The notes: generated by a model from the letters alone, not told the origin. Numbered from the stretch's first letter, positions 6,794 to 15,342 are shown. The stretch is 22,744 nt of DNA from CAZCEC01 sp964497615 (GCA_964497615.1 CAZCEC010000092.1:1-22744), one strand, 5' to 3'. Numbers and translations: made by a program.

Positions 6794-8023
6794 TCATCCT
6801 TCAGCCTTGATCTTCTCCGCCACCACTTCCGCATCCTCCCCCACGCCCCAGAACAGGGCCGAGCTGCGCTTGCGCAGATACGGCAGCCCCAGGAAGAACA
6901 GCCCCGGCACCGCCGCCGCGCCGTCGGTCTGCGCCGGGTAGCCAAAGCTGTCGAAGATCGGCGCCTGCACCAGCGAGAAGTCCCAGGCATACCCCGCCGA
7001 CCAGATGACGCTGGTGATGCCCTCGGCCGCCAGGTCGAGCGCGGTGGGCGCCTGCACAGCGTAGCCGTCGCGCAGGACGGGCAGGGTCTCCTCCGGCGCG
7101 GCCAACCCCGTCTTGGCGATGAAGTTGTTCACCCCCTTGGCGAGTTCGGCTTCGAACTTGTCGACCGCTTCCAGGTTAGCGTGCAGGTTGGGGGCGAAAT
7201 GCGCCTGCCCGTCCTCCGCGCCGCGCCAGCGCCCCAGCAGCCGCACCCCGTCGCGGGCGAACTGGTGCAGGTTCAGGCTGTGCCCGCCGCCCTTGCCGGA
7301 GACGTGCGGGTTGGCGGCGAAGCGCTCCCTGGGGTCCTTCACCGTGTGCGCCGGCTGGTCCAGCATGCCCACCGCCTTCAGCCACGCGAACACATCCTGC
7401 CCCCGGTAGCGGCGCGGCGCGCGGCCGCACGTGCCGGTGCTCAGGTACACCGTCCGCCCCGCCTGATAGAGTTCCTCCGCAATCTGGCAGCCGGACTGGC
7501 CCGAGCCCACCACCAGCACCGCGCCGGGCGGCAGCGCCTCGGACCGGCGGTACTGCGTGGAGTGCAGTTGCTGCACGGCGGCTGGCAGGCGGGCGGCGCC
7601 CTCCGGCAGGCGCGGGCGCTGGAACAGCCCGGTGGCCATCACCACGCGCCGCGCCCGCCACGCACCCGCGCTGGTGTCCACGTCGAAGCCGCCCTCGGCG
7701 CGCGGGCGCACCGCCGTCACGCTCACCCCGCAGCGCACCGGCAGGGCGTGGCGCGCGGCGTACTGCTCCAGCCGCGTCACAATCTCCGCGCGGCTCATGA
7801 AGCCGTCCGGGTCGCTTTGCGTGTACTCGTCGCCGGGCAGCCGCCAGGTCCAGTTGGGCGTCACCAGGGTGAACGAGTCCCAGCGCTCGGCGCGCCAGGC
7901 GTGGCCCAGTTGTTCGGCGCGCTCCAGGGCCAGGTGCTCCACGGCGCGCTGCTTCAGGCAATAGCTCAGCGCCAGCCCCGCCTGCCCCCCGCCAACGATC
8001 AAGGTGTCAATGGTCTCGGTCAT
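6794..8023 (-). CDS. Flavin-containing monooxygenase-type NAD(P)/FAD oxidoreductase
   Basis: The protein is 409 aa. A Rossmann FAD site opens the protein (DTLIVGGGQAGLALSYCL, 6-23). The substrate and FAD region has WDSFTLVTPNWTWRLPGDEY (48-67), and a second dinucleotide site is VLVVGSGQSGCQIAEEL (169-185). The HSTQYR stretch (154-159) stands where group B monooxygenases carry their fingerprint, and the late GYAWDFSL and PGLFFLGLPYLRKRSSALFWG segments are typical of CzcO/YUCCA-like enzymes. These use NADPH and O2 to oxygenate small N-, S- or carbonyl-containing substrates; the actual substrate is unknown. The start is fixed by GGAGG 5 nt before the ATG; the longer upstream frame crosses repeat DNA. 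It is the first gene of an apparent operon with the DUF1330, LamG-like and glpK genes. Confidence 0.92.
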   Translation of the reverse strand: MTETIDTLIVGGGQAGLALSYCLKQRAVEHLALERAEQLGHAWRAERWDSFTLVTPNWTWRLPGDEYTQSDPDGFMSRAEIVTRLEQYAARHALPVRCGVSVTAVRPRAEGGFDVDTSAGAWRARRVVMATGLFQRPRLPEGAARLPAAVQQLHSTQYRRSEALPPGAVLVVGSGQSGCQIAEELYQAGRTVYLSTGTCGRAPRRYRGQDVFAWLKAVGMLDQPAHTVKDPRERFAANPHVSGKGGGHSLNLHQFARDGVRLLGRWRGAEDGQAHFAPNLHANLEAVDKFEAELAKGVNNFIAKTGLAAPEETLPVLRDGYAVQAPTALDLAAEGITSVIWSAGYAWDFSLVQAPIFDSFGYPAQTDGAAAVPGLFFLGLPYLRKRSSALFWGVGEDAEVVAEKIKAEG

Positions 8024-8112
8024 AAGCCTCCGTGGTGCGTGGTTTGTGGCAGGTGTCGCGTGTCGCGTATCACGTGTCGCGCCTTCGGTCGTCCGTCGTC
8101 CGTCGCGGGCCA

Positions 8113-8175
8113 AGACCTGCCAGGTTTGGCTTGCGCGCACGCCCACACGGGCGGCAAACAAAACCTGGCAGGTCT
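8113..8175. repeat. Inverted repeat with AGACCTGCCAGGTTT arms
   Basis: AGACCTGCCAGGTTT (8113-8127) and its exact reverse complement (8161-8175) are 15-bp arms, extendable to 22 bp (8113-8134 and 8154-8175) with two mismatches. An inner stem CGCCC (8140-8144) and GGGCG (8149-8153) with loop ACAC nests inside. It lies between the monooxygenase start and the propeller protein's 3' end. Positions 8040-8100 hold short degenerate repeats (GTGTCGCG and similar). Confidence 0.75.
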
Positions 8176-8195
8176 GCGCCGTCCTTCGTCGCCTG

Positions 8196-8209
8196 CCCCC
8201 GCATGGGGG
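8196..8209 (-). terminator. Possible hairpin after the 834-aa gene
   Basis: CCCCC (8196-8200) and GGGGG (8205-8209) flank GCAT, about 26 nt beyond the stop at 8236 on the minus strand. The intervening 8211-8236 is a CCTTCGT/CCTTCAT triplication. No T-run follows, so this is a weak terminator candidate. Confidence 0.3.
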
Positions 8210-8235
8210 TTCGTCCTTCGTCCTTCATCCTTCGT

Positions 8236-10740
8236 CTACTCCCACTGCACCCCACTGCAATAGTCCAGCGCCACCCAGCGCCACTGGCCGGTGGCCGGCT
8301 CCACCACCCGCACCCCGGCCGCGCCCGCCATCGCCAGCAGCGCGCCATCAGGCGACCAGGCCGCGCCCAGCACGTCGCGCGCCAGCGTCACAGTGGTCGC
8401 GGGCCGGCCATTCGCCCCCGCCAGGTCCGCCAGCAACAGGTTCGCGCCCTCGGTTACGGGTCCATATTGCAGCACCGCCAGGGTGCGGCCCTCGGCCCCA
8501 ATCCCCACCGGGTACATGAAGGCGTTCGAACCCCCCTCGACCAGCGTGCGCAGCGGTCCACCGTCCAGGGGCGCGGCCACCAGGCGCGTGGGGACGCTCG
8601 ACCCGCCGGCCAGCACGATCAACTCCACACCGACCGGCGACCACGCCATCGGGAACAGATACTCCGGCGTCGCGCCATCGGCCTCGGCCAGGCTGGCCGC
8701 CCGCAGCACTTCGATCTGCACGCCAGTCTGCAAGTCCGTCACGGCCACGGACAGCAGGTTCCAGCCCCCGCCGCCCGTCGCCGAGGCCACGGCGTAGGCC
8801 ACCCGGCGGCCATCCGGCGACACCACCGCGCCATAGCCGCTCTCGGCCAGCCGCCGCGACTCGCCGATCGCATCCACCGGCACCAGGGCGGGCGCGCTGG
8901 TCAATGGCCCTGGATCGCCCAGATTGGGATACCACAGCCCCAGCACCACGCCGGTATGGTCGGGCAGCCAGGGATTATCGGGCAGGAACATGGGGATCAC
9001 TGGATTCTCGGTCAGGGGCGCGCGCTCGCCCGTCAGCGGGTCCAGCCGCATGGCGTGGCCCAGTTCGCCGCCGGGGCTACTCTCTGGGTCGTCCTGCTCA
9101 ATGTAGATCAGCGCGCCGCCTGCCGACCAGCCCACCAGATACACCCCATGCGACAGTTCCATCCGGCGCGACCAGTCGCTCTCCAGGTCGTCAATCACAA
9201 TCACGCTCGCGCCCAGGTCGTCGATGGTGGCGAGATAGCGGCCGTCCAGCGAGAGGGCCGCCACCTGCATCATCCCGAAGCCGCTGGGCGGGATGACAAA
9301 CGCCAGCGGCTCGGCCTGGCCCGCGCGCATCCGGTAACCCTGGTCGCCGCAGCTATAGATCAGCCCCTCCAGCCGGTCGGCGCTCAGCCCATTGCCGAGG
9401 GCCAGGGCGGCCTCGGCCGCGCGCCGCCAGGCCGCCTCCGCTCGCCGCCCCCCGCCGCGGCCCAACGCCTCGTCCAGCCAATCGAAGAGATCGTCCGCGC
9501 GGCGCAGATCGGCCAGCAGGGCGCCGTCGGCCTCGGGCGGCAGGCCGGCCAGCGCCTGGTCCAGGAACTTCAGCACCTGCAACCGGTAGGGCAGCGCGCC
9601 GGGCGTGGCGACGGTGTCCTGCCGGTCGGCGGCGCGCCACAGGCCGTCCAGGGGCGCAAAGTCCTGCGGCCGCAGGCTGTAGGTGATGGGCGCGGCCAGC
9701 CCCAGCCGCTGTTCGGCGCGGCCCACCAGCGCATCGAAGAAGTAGTCGTCCGGCCGGACGTTGGTGCCGGAGATGGCCTGCGCGAAATAGGCCAGGCCGT
9801 GCGCGGTGAGGGCGCGCGTCAGCGCCGCCTGGGCGGCCTCATCCGCGGGCGCGCCGGTGAGCGCCAGCGAGGGCAGCCGCAGCGGCTGGTTGAGGGCCGG
9901 CGTGGCCCGGTGCACGGCAAAGGCGGCGGGGTATGGGCCCAAGCCGTCCCCCGTCCCGGCCTCCGGCAGGATGGGCGTGAGCAGGTACTGCGCGTCGGCG
10001 GTGAAGATGATATTCAGGCGGCGGGTCTCGGGGCAGGCGTCGCCCCACTCGCGGCAGGCCTGCTCCAGCGCCACATCGGCGGCCAGCAGGCTGTCGGCCA
10101 GCCAGGGCAGGTCGTCCACCAGCACGGTGGCCGAAATGTGATTGAACTGCACCAGGGTCGTGGCGGCCAGGGGCGCCAGGTCCGGCGGCACGCGCTCCCA
10201 CAGCCCGCCGCCCAGGTTGCGGTAGCGCTGGGCCAGGGTGAAGGTCACCACCTGCCCGTCCGAATCGCGATAGCCGCGGTCCACCTGCGCCGCAAACAGA
10301 CCATCGGCCAGCAGGGTGACATCTTGGACCGTGGGCAGGCCGGCGAGGGGCGTGAGGTGAGCGGCGGGCAGGGGCGCGCTGAGGCCGGCCTCGGCCAGCG
10401 CGGTGTGCAGTTGGCGATAGGCGTGAATCTCTTCGCCGGTCTCGGCCCACACCGTCAGCGCCAGCCCCGATTCGCCCGCGGCGGCGTGCTCGGCCTCGTA
10501 CAGCACCTCGGCCGTCACCTGCCCCTCCAGCCGCTGCCAGCCCAGCCGCGTGACGACCCACGCGGCCAGCAGCGCCACCAGGAGCAAGGCCGCGCCCGCG
10601 GCCAGCCAGCGCCGCAGCGCGCGCGGGTCGAGCCGGCGCGGGCGGCGGCGCGGCGGCCCGGCCACGGCCAACCCCTCCGGCGCGGCCTGCGCCTCGTCCG
10701 GCGCGTCGTCAACCACCCAGTCGAGTTCGGGCTGGGACAT
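8236..10740 (-). CDS. Membrane-anchored beta-propeller (PD40/TolB-like) protein, paralogue A
   Basis: The protein is 834 aa. An Arg-rich cytosolic N-terminus (30-45) precedes one transmembrane helix (about 45-65), so the bulk is predicted outside. Residues 70-430 are an uncharacterised mixed region; it shares DSDGQVVTFTLAQRYRN, ADEAAQAALTRALTAH and DDYFFDALVGRAEQRLGL with the 805-aa protein at 12884-15301. From about 470 come propeller blades with SLDGRYLATI, VVSPDGRRVAYAV and AAWSPDGALLAMAG repeats of PD40/TolB type. Such propellers bind proteins or ligands; no catalytic motif is seen. No Shine-Dalgarno precedes the ATG, but TATAAT ends 6 nt before it. It is last in the four-gene block, 87 nt after the 412-aa gene. 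The name is structural only. Confidence 0.85.
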   Translation of the reverse strand: MSQPELDWVVDDAPDEAQAAPEGLAVAGPPRRRPRRLDPRALRRWLAAGAALLLVALLAAWVVTRLGWQRLEGQVTAEVLYEAEHAAAGESGLALTVWAETGEEIHAYRQLHTALAEAGLSAPLPAAHLTPLAGLPTVQDVTLLADGLFAAQVDRGYRDSDGQVVTFTLAQRYRNLGGGLWERVPPDLAPLAATTLVQFNHISATVLVDDLPWLADSLLAADVALEQACREWGDACPETRRLNIIFTADAQYLLTPILPEAGTGDGLGPYPAAFAVHRATPALNQPLRLPSLALTGAPADEAAQAALTRALTAHGLAYFAQAISGTNVRPDDYFFDALVGRAEQRLGLAAPITYSLRPQDFAPLDGLWRAADRQDTVATPGALPYRLQVLKFLDQALAGLPPEADGALLADLRRADDLFDWLDEALGRGGGRRAEAAWRRAAEAALALGNGLSADRLEGLIYSCGDQGYRMRAGQAEPLAFVIPPSGFGMMQVAALSLDGRYLATIDDLGASVIVIDDLESDWSRRMELSHGVYLVGWSAGGALIYIEQDDPESSPGGELGHAMRLDPLTGERAPLTENPVIPMFLPDNPWLPDHTGVVLGLWYPNLGDPGPLTSAPALVPVDAIGESRRLAESGYGAVVSPDGRRVAYAVASATGGGGWNLLSVAVTDLQTGVQIEVLRAASLAEADGATPEYLFPMAWSPVGVELIVLAGGSSVPTRLVAAPLDGGPLRTLVEGGSNAFMYPVGIGAEGRTLAVLQYGPVTEGANLLLADLAGANGRPATTVTLARDVLGAAWSPDGALLAMAGAAGVRVVEPATGQWRWVALDYCSGVQWE

Positions 10741-10746
10741 ATGCAG

Positions 10747-10752
10747 ATTATA
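10747..10752 (-). promoter_or_regulatory. TATAAT -10 box for the 834-aa gene
   Basis: A perfect TATAAT on the minus strand lies 6 nt before the ATG at 10740, within the 87-nt gap after the 412-aa gene. Initiation would fall at the start codon, giving a leaderless mRNA. The -35 position is GC-rich with no recognisable box. Confidence 0.5.
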
Positions 10753-10827
10753 AAGCAGCGGTATGGGCCGCTGAGTACAGCGGGGTGTGGACGTGGAAAG
10801 TGTGTAAGCGAGTCTGCTCGCCGCGCC

Positions 10828-12066
10828 TCATGGCGCAGCGGCGCAATAGGGCGCTTGCAGAATGATCTCGCGCAGGACGGAATGGCCGGCCGAGCTTACG
10901 CCGACCGTGCGCCGGGCCAGCCCGCAGGCGCGTTCGCTGAGCAGGATGTCGGGCGAGTTGGTCGAGTGCGTCTCCCCATCCCAGAAGATGTAATTGCCAT
11001 CGCCGCCGTCGGCAAACAGCTCCACCTGCGCCACCCACGCGCCGGGGTCCTCGGGGGCCGGGCCCCACGCAATCAGCTCCCAGCCGATCTCGAGATCGCC
11101 AGCGGCGGGCGGCGCGCCCGGCCCGGCCGCCGCTTCGGTGGCCACAAAGCGCACTTCGGCCACGTTATCGGAACAGCCCGCGCCGAACTGTAGAATGAGA
11201 TCGCTGAATACCAGCGTGGGGTGGACGACGCTGAGCAGGAACGGTTCGCTCTCTTCGTCGTCAAAGACCTCCACGCGCAGGGCCACCACCTCGCCCTCGC
11301 CCTTGAATTGGGCCGCGGCCTCGGCCTCGCGCGACCTCGCCCGCCGCAGCTCCACCACCGCCCCGGCCGCCTCGGCCGGCGGGATAGGCCCGCCCCCCGC
11401 CACGCTCACCAGGGCCGTGCGCGCGCCGCAGTCCAGCCCGGCCGATAGGGTCACGTCAGCCAGCATCAAGCTGCCGAGCACAACGGCCTCCGTCGGCGTG
11501 GGCGTCGGAGCCGCGGCCGTGGCCGTGGCCGTCATGTCATCGCCCACAGTCTCCGTCTCGGTCAGGTCCGGGGTCACCGGCGGGCCGGGAGTCGCGTCCG
11601 TGACCACCACGGTCAATATGTGGCCGGGAGTCAGCGACGCCGGGCCCGGCTCTGTGGCAGACACCCCCGGCCACAGCAGGCCGCTGGCATTCAGGGCCAC
11701 CAGGCCAGCCACCACCACAAGCGCCAGGCACAGCAAGCCAACCAGCCCGGCCAGCAGCAGCGGGCCAAGGGCCAGGGGCCGCGATGGCGGAGGGGCGCCG
11801 GGCGCGTCCGTTGCGCCGGACGTGGGACCCGGCCGCAGGGTCGTGTCGGGGTAAACACCGGTTTGATCGAATACGAACGAGCCCCAGAAGCGCAGGTTGG
11901 CTCGCAGTTGGTCGCGGTCGCGGGCCGAAGCGATGCCGGCCGAGGCGCCTTGGGCCCGCGCGATGAAGGCGCGCACCGCGTCCAGCACGGCGGCGGGCGG
12001 CTCGCCGCGGTCCAGCCGCGCCAGCAGCGCCTGATGCTCGGCCTGCAAATCGGCGTAGCTAGCCAC
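10828..12066 (-). CDS. Single-pass membrane protein with helical cytosolic domain and Cys-containing ectodomain
   Basis: The protein is 412 aa and no family is recognised. Residues 1-76 form a predicted helical domain (DLQAEHQALLARLDRGEPPA, then RDQLRANLRFWGSFVFDQTG). 77-97 is a Pro/Gly linker, and 98-126 is a strong transmembrane helix. 130-195 is a Thr/Pro/Ala-rich stalk with TPTPTE. 196-412 is a beta-rich ectodomain with four Cys (213, 298, 381, 408) that could form two disulfides. The GTG at 12066 overlaps the 233-aa gene's stop by 8 nt, so translation is likely coupled. The helical N-terminus could be a protein-interaction domain that links the membrane protein to its soluble partner; this is inference from gene order only. 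Confidence 0.75.
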   Translation of the reverse strand: MASYADLQAEHQALLARLDRGEPPAAVLDAVRAFIARAQGASAGIASARDRDQLRANLRFWGSFVFDQTGVYPDTTLRPGPTSGATDAPGAPPPSRPLALGPLLLAGLVGLLCLALVVVAGLVALNASGLLWPGVSATEPGPASLTPGHILTVVVTDATPGPPVTPDLTETETVGDDMTATATAAAPTPTPTEAVVLGSLMLADVTLSAGLDCGARTALVSVAGGGPIPPAEAAGAVVELRRARSREAEAAAQFKGEGEVVALRVEVFDDEESEPFLLSVVHPTLVFSDLILQFGAGCSDNVAEVRFVATEAAAGPGAPPAAGDLEIGWELIAWGPAPEDPGAWVAQVELFADGGDGNYIFWDGETHSTNSPDILLSERACGLARRTVGVSSAGHSVLREIILQAPYCAAAP

Positions 12067-12760
12067 GCTGCACGTTCCGGAGCACTTCGCGCGACAGCCC
12101 ATACAGCTCGCCGGCCGTATCGCGCAGGCGTTTGTCCACCAGGTACATGTGGCGGGCCGCGGCGTCCACAAAGGCGGCAGTGGCGTCGTACAGATACGGC
12201 AGGTCGAAGCTGCCGCGTTCGAGCATGTCGCCGACGCGCAGCCGCGCGGCTTGCAGGTCCACGGCCCAGACGGGGCCGGTCATGCCGCCGCCCGCCAACT
12301 GCTTGAAGGGCGGCGCGGCAATGTGCCTGACCTGGGCGGCCCAGTCGAGCAGCAGGTCCACCTTGAGCGCCACCGGCCGCCACTGGCGCGGGATGGCGCG
12401 CGGATCGTCGATGCGGCCCACGGCATCCAGGCGCTCCACCTGGTCGGCAAACTGGTCCACCGTCATCACCACATCGTTGAGGAAGTTGTGCAGTTCCTTC
12501 CACTCGTATAGGTGCTCGTGCAGGCGCTGAAACTCCTGCAAGGCCGCCAGCAGGCGCTCGGGCTCGGGGTCGTTGGCTGGCAGCGCCTGGCGCAGCGCGG
12601 CGATGAGTTTGTCGATATCCAGTTGGTAGTTGATGGTCTGGTTGCCGGCGACGATGGTGCCGCGCTCGGTGCGCACGCCGCCTTCGAAGTAAGCGCCGCC
12701 GCCGGTGTGCACACGCCGGGGATCAGGGCCAGCAGATTCGGGCCGGTCGCTCGTTGTCAC
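12059..12760 (-). CDS. Helical cytosolic protein with glycine-rich N-terminal motif
   Basis: The protein is 233 aa. After a polar start comes GGGAYFEGGVRTERGTIVAG and then NQTINYQLDIDKL. This Gly/aromatic segment resembles the short strands preceding effector or NTPase modules in Chloroflexota and cyanobacterial STAND-type proteins. The rest is predicted helical, with LLAALQEFQRLHEHLYEWKELHN and VDQFADQVERLD. No signal peptide, transmembrane helix or catalytic motif is seen. The GTG at 12760 is preferred because GGAG lies 7 nt upstream; a GTG at 12766 is in frame but sits against that site. A TATAAT box at 12799-12804 provides a promoter. The next gene overlaps its stop by 8 nt. Function is unknown; a soluble partner of the downstream membrane protein is the simplest idea. 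Confidence 0.75.
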   Translation of the reverse strand: MTTSDRPESAGPDPRRVHTGGGAYFEGGVRTERGTIVAGNQTINYQLDIDKLIAALRQALPANDPEPERLLAALQEFQRLHEHLYEWKELHNFLNDVVMTVDQFADQVERLDAVGRIDDPRAIPRQWRPVALKVDLLLDWAAQVRHIAAPPFKQLAGGGMTGPVWAVDLQAARLRVGDMLERGSFDLPYLYDATAAFVDAAARHMYLVDKRLRDTAGELYGLSREVLRNVQRG

Positions 12761-12798
12761 GGACACTCTCCAGCAGACAGACAGGCGAAGCCGGAGAC

Positions 12799-12804
12799 AT
12801 TATA
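12799..12804 (-). promoter_or_regulatory. TATAAT -10 box for the 233-aa and 412-aa gene pair
   Basis: A perfect TATAAT, preceded by C, lies 38 nt upstream of the GTG at 12760 on the minus strand, in the 117-nt gap after the 805-aa gene. The region upstream is very GC-rich with no clear -35. This is a normal leadered arrangement. Confidence 0.5.
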
Positions 12805-12861
12805 GTCCCGCGCGGCCCGGCGGGCCCATGGCCCCGCCGCTACGGAAAACCAGGCCGTAGT

Positions 12862-12880
12862 CGCGCCCTTCATGGGCGCG
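12862..12880 (-). terminator. Hairpin just after the 805-aa gene
   Basis: CGCGCCC (12862-12868) and GGGCGCG (12874-12880) form a perfect 7-bp stem with loop TTCAT, 3 nt past the stop codon at 12884. No T-run follows. The left flank, 12855-12869, is an inverted copy of 407-421, so this may be a dispersed REP-like element rather than a true terminator. Confidence 0.4.
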
Positions 12881-12883
12881 GCC

Positions 12884-15301
12884 CTACCACGCCAGCCGGC
12901 ACTGCCCCGCGCGCAGCCAGGCATAGGCCTGCGTGTCCGGGTCCACCACGAAGACGCCCAGGTCGTTGGCCAGGGCCAGCCGGTGGCCGGCGGGCGACCA
13001 CGCCGCCGCGCGCGCCACGAAGCGATGGGCAGGCGCGTCGCGGGCCGCCCCCAGCTCCAGCAAACTGTAGACCAGCATCTGCCCCACGCCGGTGGACTCC
13101 ATCGCCAGCAGGTGGCGGCCATCGGCGGAGAAGTCGGCGGGCACGCCGGGCACGCCCATCCAGTCGCGCCACTGCCCCGTCTCGGGCGTGACGGCCACGA
13201 AGCGGCCCTCCGGCGCCACCTGGAAGACAATGTGCTTGCTGTCGGGCGACCACTCGATGGCGAAGACCACATCGGTGGGGCCGCCCACCAGGTCGGCGCT
13301 CTTCAGCACGGTGCTCACCGCCTGCGTCGCCAGATCAATCACGTTCAGCTCCCAGGCCCCCACCGGGAAGCCCGCCTGCGCGCCGGTGAGGAAGGCCGCG
13401 CGACCGGCGGCGGCCGTGCTGCCGGGCGCGAACACCGGCGCAAAGGCATAGCCCGGCTCGCCCAGCGCCTGCACCACCGCCTCCTCATCCAGGCGCACAA
13501 TCGCGGCGGAGGTGTAGGGCGGGATGGGCGAAACCGTGAGCGCCAGCGCGCCGTGGTCCACGCTCCAACTGCTAGCCGCCAGCGAGAACAGCCGCACCGA
13601 GTCTGGCAGCAGGCTGCGCAGCGCGCCGCTGGCCGGGTGATAGCCCAGCAGGCTCAGGCCGGTCACGTCGCCGGCCTCCGGCGCATAGCGCACAAAGATC
13701 AACTCCCCCTCCGCCGACCAGCCCAGGTCGAAGACGCCCTCGGCGCGCGTGACGGCCGTTACCTGGCCGGTGGCGGCCTCGAGCACCGCCATCCCGGTGC
13801 TGGGCGCGGACGACGCGACGCGCGTGGGATAGACCACGGTCAGGGCCAGGTAGCGCCCGTCCGGCGACCACTCACCGGGGAACAGCCGGTCTTCGGCAAA
13901 CAGGCGCTCGCCCGCGCGGAGCTGACCCGCGCCCAGCGCCTCCGCCAGCACCAGCCGCGGCGCGCCCGCCTGCACCACGCTGATGCCGTCGGCGCAGGCC
14001 AGGGTGAGGCCCTCAGCCAATGCCCAGGCCTCGGGGCCGGGCGCGGGCAGGCCGGCCTGGAGCTGCGCCGTGCGGTCCTGCACCATCCGCAGGGCAGCGG
14101 GGCGGCCGATGATCCCGCCCAGCCAGTTCACCAGCCCGCCCGCATCGGCGCGGCGGGTGTTCGCCAGCAGCCGCCCCTCGTCGTCCGGCGACAGGCCCGC
14201 CAGCGTCATCAACTCCACCACCTGCTGGCGCTCGGCCAGCCCGGCCGGCGGCCCGCTGTACAGCGGGCGCGACTGCTGCCACAAGTTGTCGGGCGAGACG
14301 TAGTCGTAGGGCTGCCACTCGCCCGCGCCCCCCGCCGAAAGGCCCAGCCGCGCCTCGGCCCGCGCCACAATCGCGTCCAGGAAGTAGTCGGTGGCGCTGC
14401 GGGGCTTGCCGGCGGCCTCGCCCGCCAGCAGGCCCAGCAGTTGCGCGGTGAGGGCGCGGGTGTAGGCGGCCTGGGCGGCGGCGTCGGCCGGGCGGCCGGC
14501 CAGCGAGGGGGCGGGCAGGCGGTAGCCGCCATCTTCGGCACGCGTCACCACGGGCAGGTCCAGGATGAGGGGATAGCCGCCGGGGACGGGCGCGGCCGGG
14601 CGCAGGGGGGCGCGGGGGCGGGCCAGCTCGTCCGCCGCGCCAAAGTCCAGCCGCAGCTTCAGGTCCAGCGCGCAGATGGTCCACTCGGCGCACACCTGGC
14701 TGAGGGCCAGGTCGGCCTGTTGGAGCGCGGGCAGGAGCGTGTCCGCATCGGCCAGGGGCAGGTTGGCGCTCAGGCGCTGGCCATTATATGAAGTCAACAG
14801 CACCAGCGACGCCGGGTCCGGGGGCAGGCGCACCCACCCGCCCGGCGGCGTGCGCTGGTAGCGCTGCGTCAAGTCGAAGGCGTAGACCGCGCCGGTGGAG
14901 TCGGCATAGCGGCGCTGGACGGCGGCGGCATAGATCTCGCCGTCCAGGGCGCGCACCCTCAGCACCTGTGCGGGGTCAGCGGTGGGCAGTAAATTCCCGG
15001 CGGGGAGGGGGGCGGGCAGGCCAAGGGCGGCCTCGGCGGCGCGCTGGGCGAGCCAGGCCAGGTCCTCGGGGGTTTGCGCGGCCAACACCTGCGCGGCTTC
15101 GCCGGCCCGCGCGTGCGCATCTTCGGCGAGGACCGCGGCGGCGACCTGGGCGGCGAGGCGGTACTGCGCCGTCCACGCCCACAGGAACACACCCGCGGCC
15201 AGCAGGAGGGCCAGCGCGGCCAGGGGCAGCGCCCAGCGCAGCCAGCGCGGCAGGCGGCGGGTTCGCGGGTCAACCGATGCAAGTGCGGGGCTGGGGTCCA
15301 T
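12884..15301 (-). CDS. Membrane-anchored beta-propeller (PD40/TolB-like) protein, paralogue B
   Basis: The protein is 805 aa. A short basic N-terminus (TRRLPRWLR) is followed by one transmembrane helix (about 23-43), and the rest is predicted extracytoplasmic. The middle region shares DSTGAVYAFDLTQRYQR, GGWVRLPPDPASL, ADAAAQAAYTRALTAQ and TDYFLDAIVARAEARLGL with the 834-aa protein, at matching positions. C-terminal blades show EWSPDGRYLALTV, DLGWSAEGELIFV, AIEWSPDSKHIVFQV and AAWSPAGHRLALAN. The two proteins are therefore paralogues of the same architecture, clearly diverged. The ATG at 15301 has AGGGAGG 4 nt upstream and a TATAAT box about 35 nt upstream. It is the first gene of the four-gene block. 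No enzymatic residue is recognised; sensing or scaffolding outside the membrane is speculation. Confidence 0.87.
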   Translation of the reverse strand: MDPSPALASVDPRTRRLPRWLRWALPLAALALLLAAGVFLWAWTAQYRLAAQVAAAVLAEDAHARAGEAAQVLAAQTPEDLAWLAQRAAEAALGLPAPLPAGNLLPTADPAQVLRVRALDGEIYAAAVQRRYADSTGAVYAFDLTQRYQRTPPGGWVRLPPDPASLVLLTSYNGQRLSANLPLADADTLLPALQQADLALSQVCAEWTICALDLKLRLDFGAADELARPRAPLRPAAPVPGGYPLILDLPVVTRAEDGGYRLPAPSLAGRPADAAAQAAYTRALTAQLLGLLAGEAAGKPRSATDYFLDAIVARAEARLGLSAGGAGEWQPYDYVSPDNLWQQSRPLYSGPPAGLAERQQVVELMTLAGLSPDDEGRLLANTRRADAGGLVNWLGGIIGRPAALRMVQDRTAQLQAGLPAPGPEAWALAEGLTLACADGISVVQAGAPRLVLAEALGAGQLRAGERLFAEDRLFPGEWSPDGRYLALTVVYPTRVASSAPSTGMAVLEAATGQVTAVTRAEGVFDLGWSAEGELIFVRYAPEAGDVTGLSLLGYHPASGALRSLLPDSVRLFSLAASSWSVDHGALALTVSPIPPYTSAAIVRLDEEAVVQALGEPGYAFAPVFAPGSTAAAGRAAFLTGAQAGFPVGAWELNVIDLATQAVSTVLKSADLVGGPTDVVFAIEWSPDSKHIVFQVAPEGRFVAVTPETGQWRDWMGVPGVPADFSADGRHLLAMESTGVGQMLVYSLLELGAARDAPAHRFVARAAAWSPAGHRLALANDLGVFVVDPDTQAYAWLRAGQCRLAW

Positions 15302-15336
15302 GACCCTCCCTGGGTGCAGCCGGCGCGTGGGCGGGG

Positions 15337-15342
15337 ATTATA
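15337..15342 (-). promoter_or_regulatory. TATAAT -10 box for the 805-aa gene
   Basis: A perfect TATAAT, preceded by C, lies 35 nt upstream of the ATG at 15301, with a good Shine-Dalgarno between. The -35 region has no clear TTGACA. The rest of 15302-15420 holds nothing else I recognise. Confidence 0.5.

Noticed and set aside
8196..8209. Classical rho-independent terminators after the genes
   Set aside because: Hairpins exist after several stops, but none is followed by a T-run, so none meets the standard pattern; only three were kept as low-confidence candidates.
8032..11193. Plus-strand open frame of 1053 codons
   Set aside because: It is antisense to the 834-aa propeller gene and runs into the 412-aa gene; the translation is Arg/Gln/Gly/His-rich with no domain, as expected when the third positions of a GC-rich gene are read on the other strand.
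12872..14791. Plus-strand open frame of 639 codons
   Set aside because: Antisense shadow of the 805-aa gene with the same low-complexity Arg/Gln/Gly composition and no recognisable motif.
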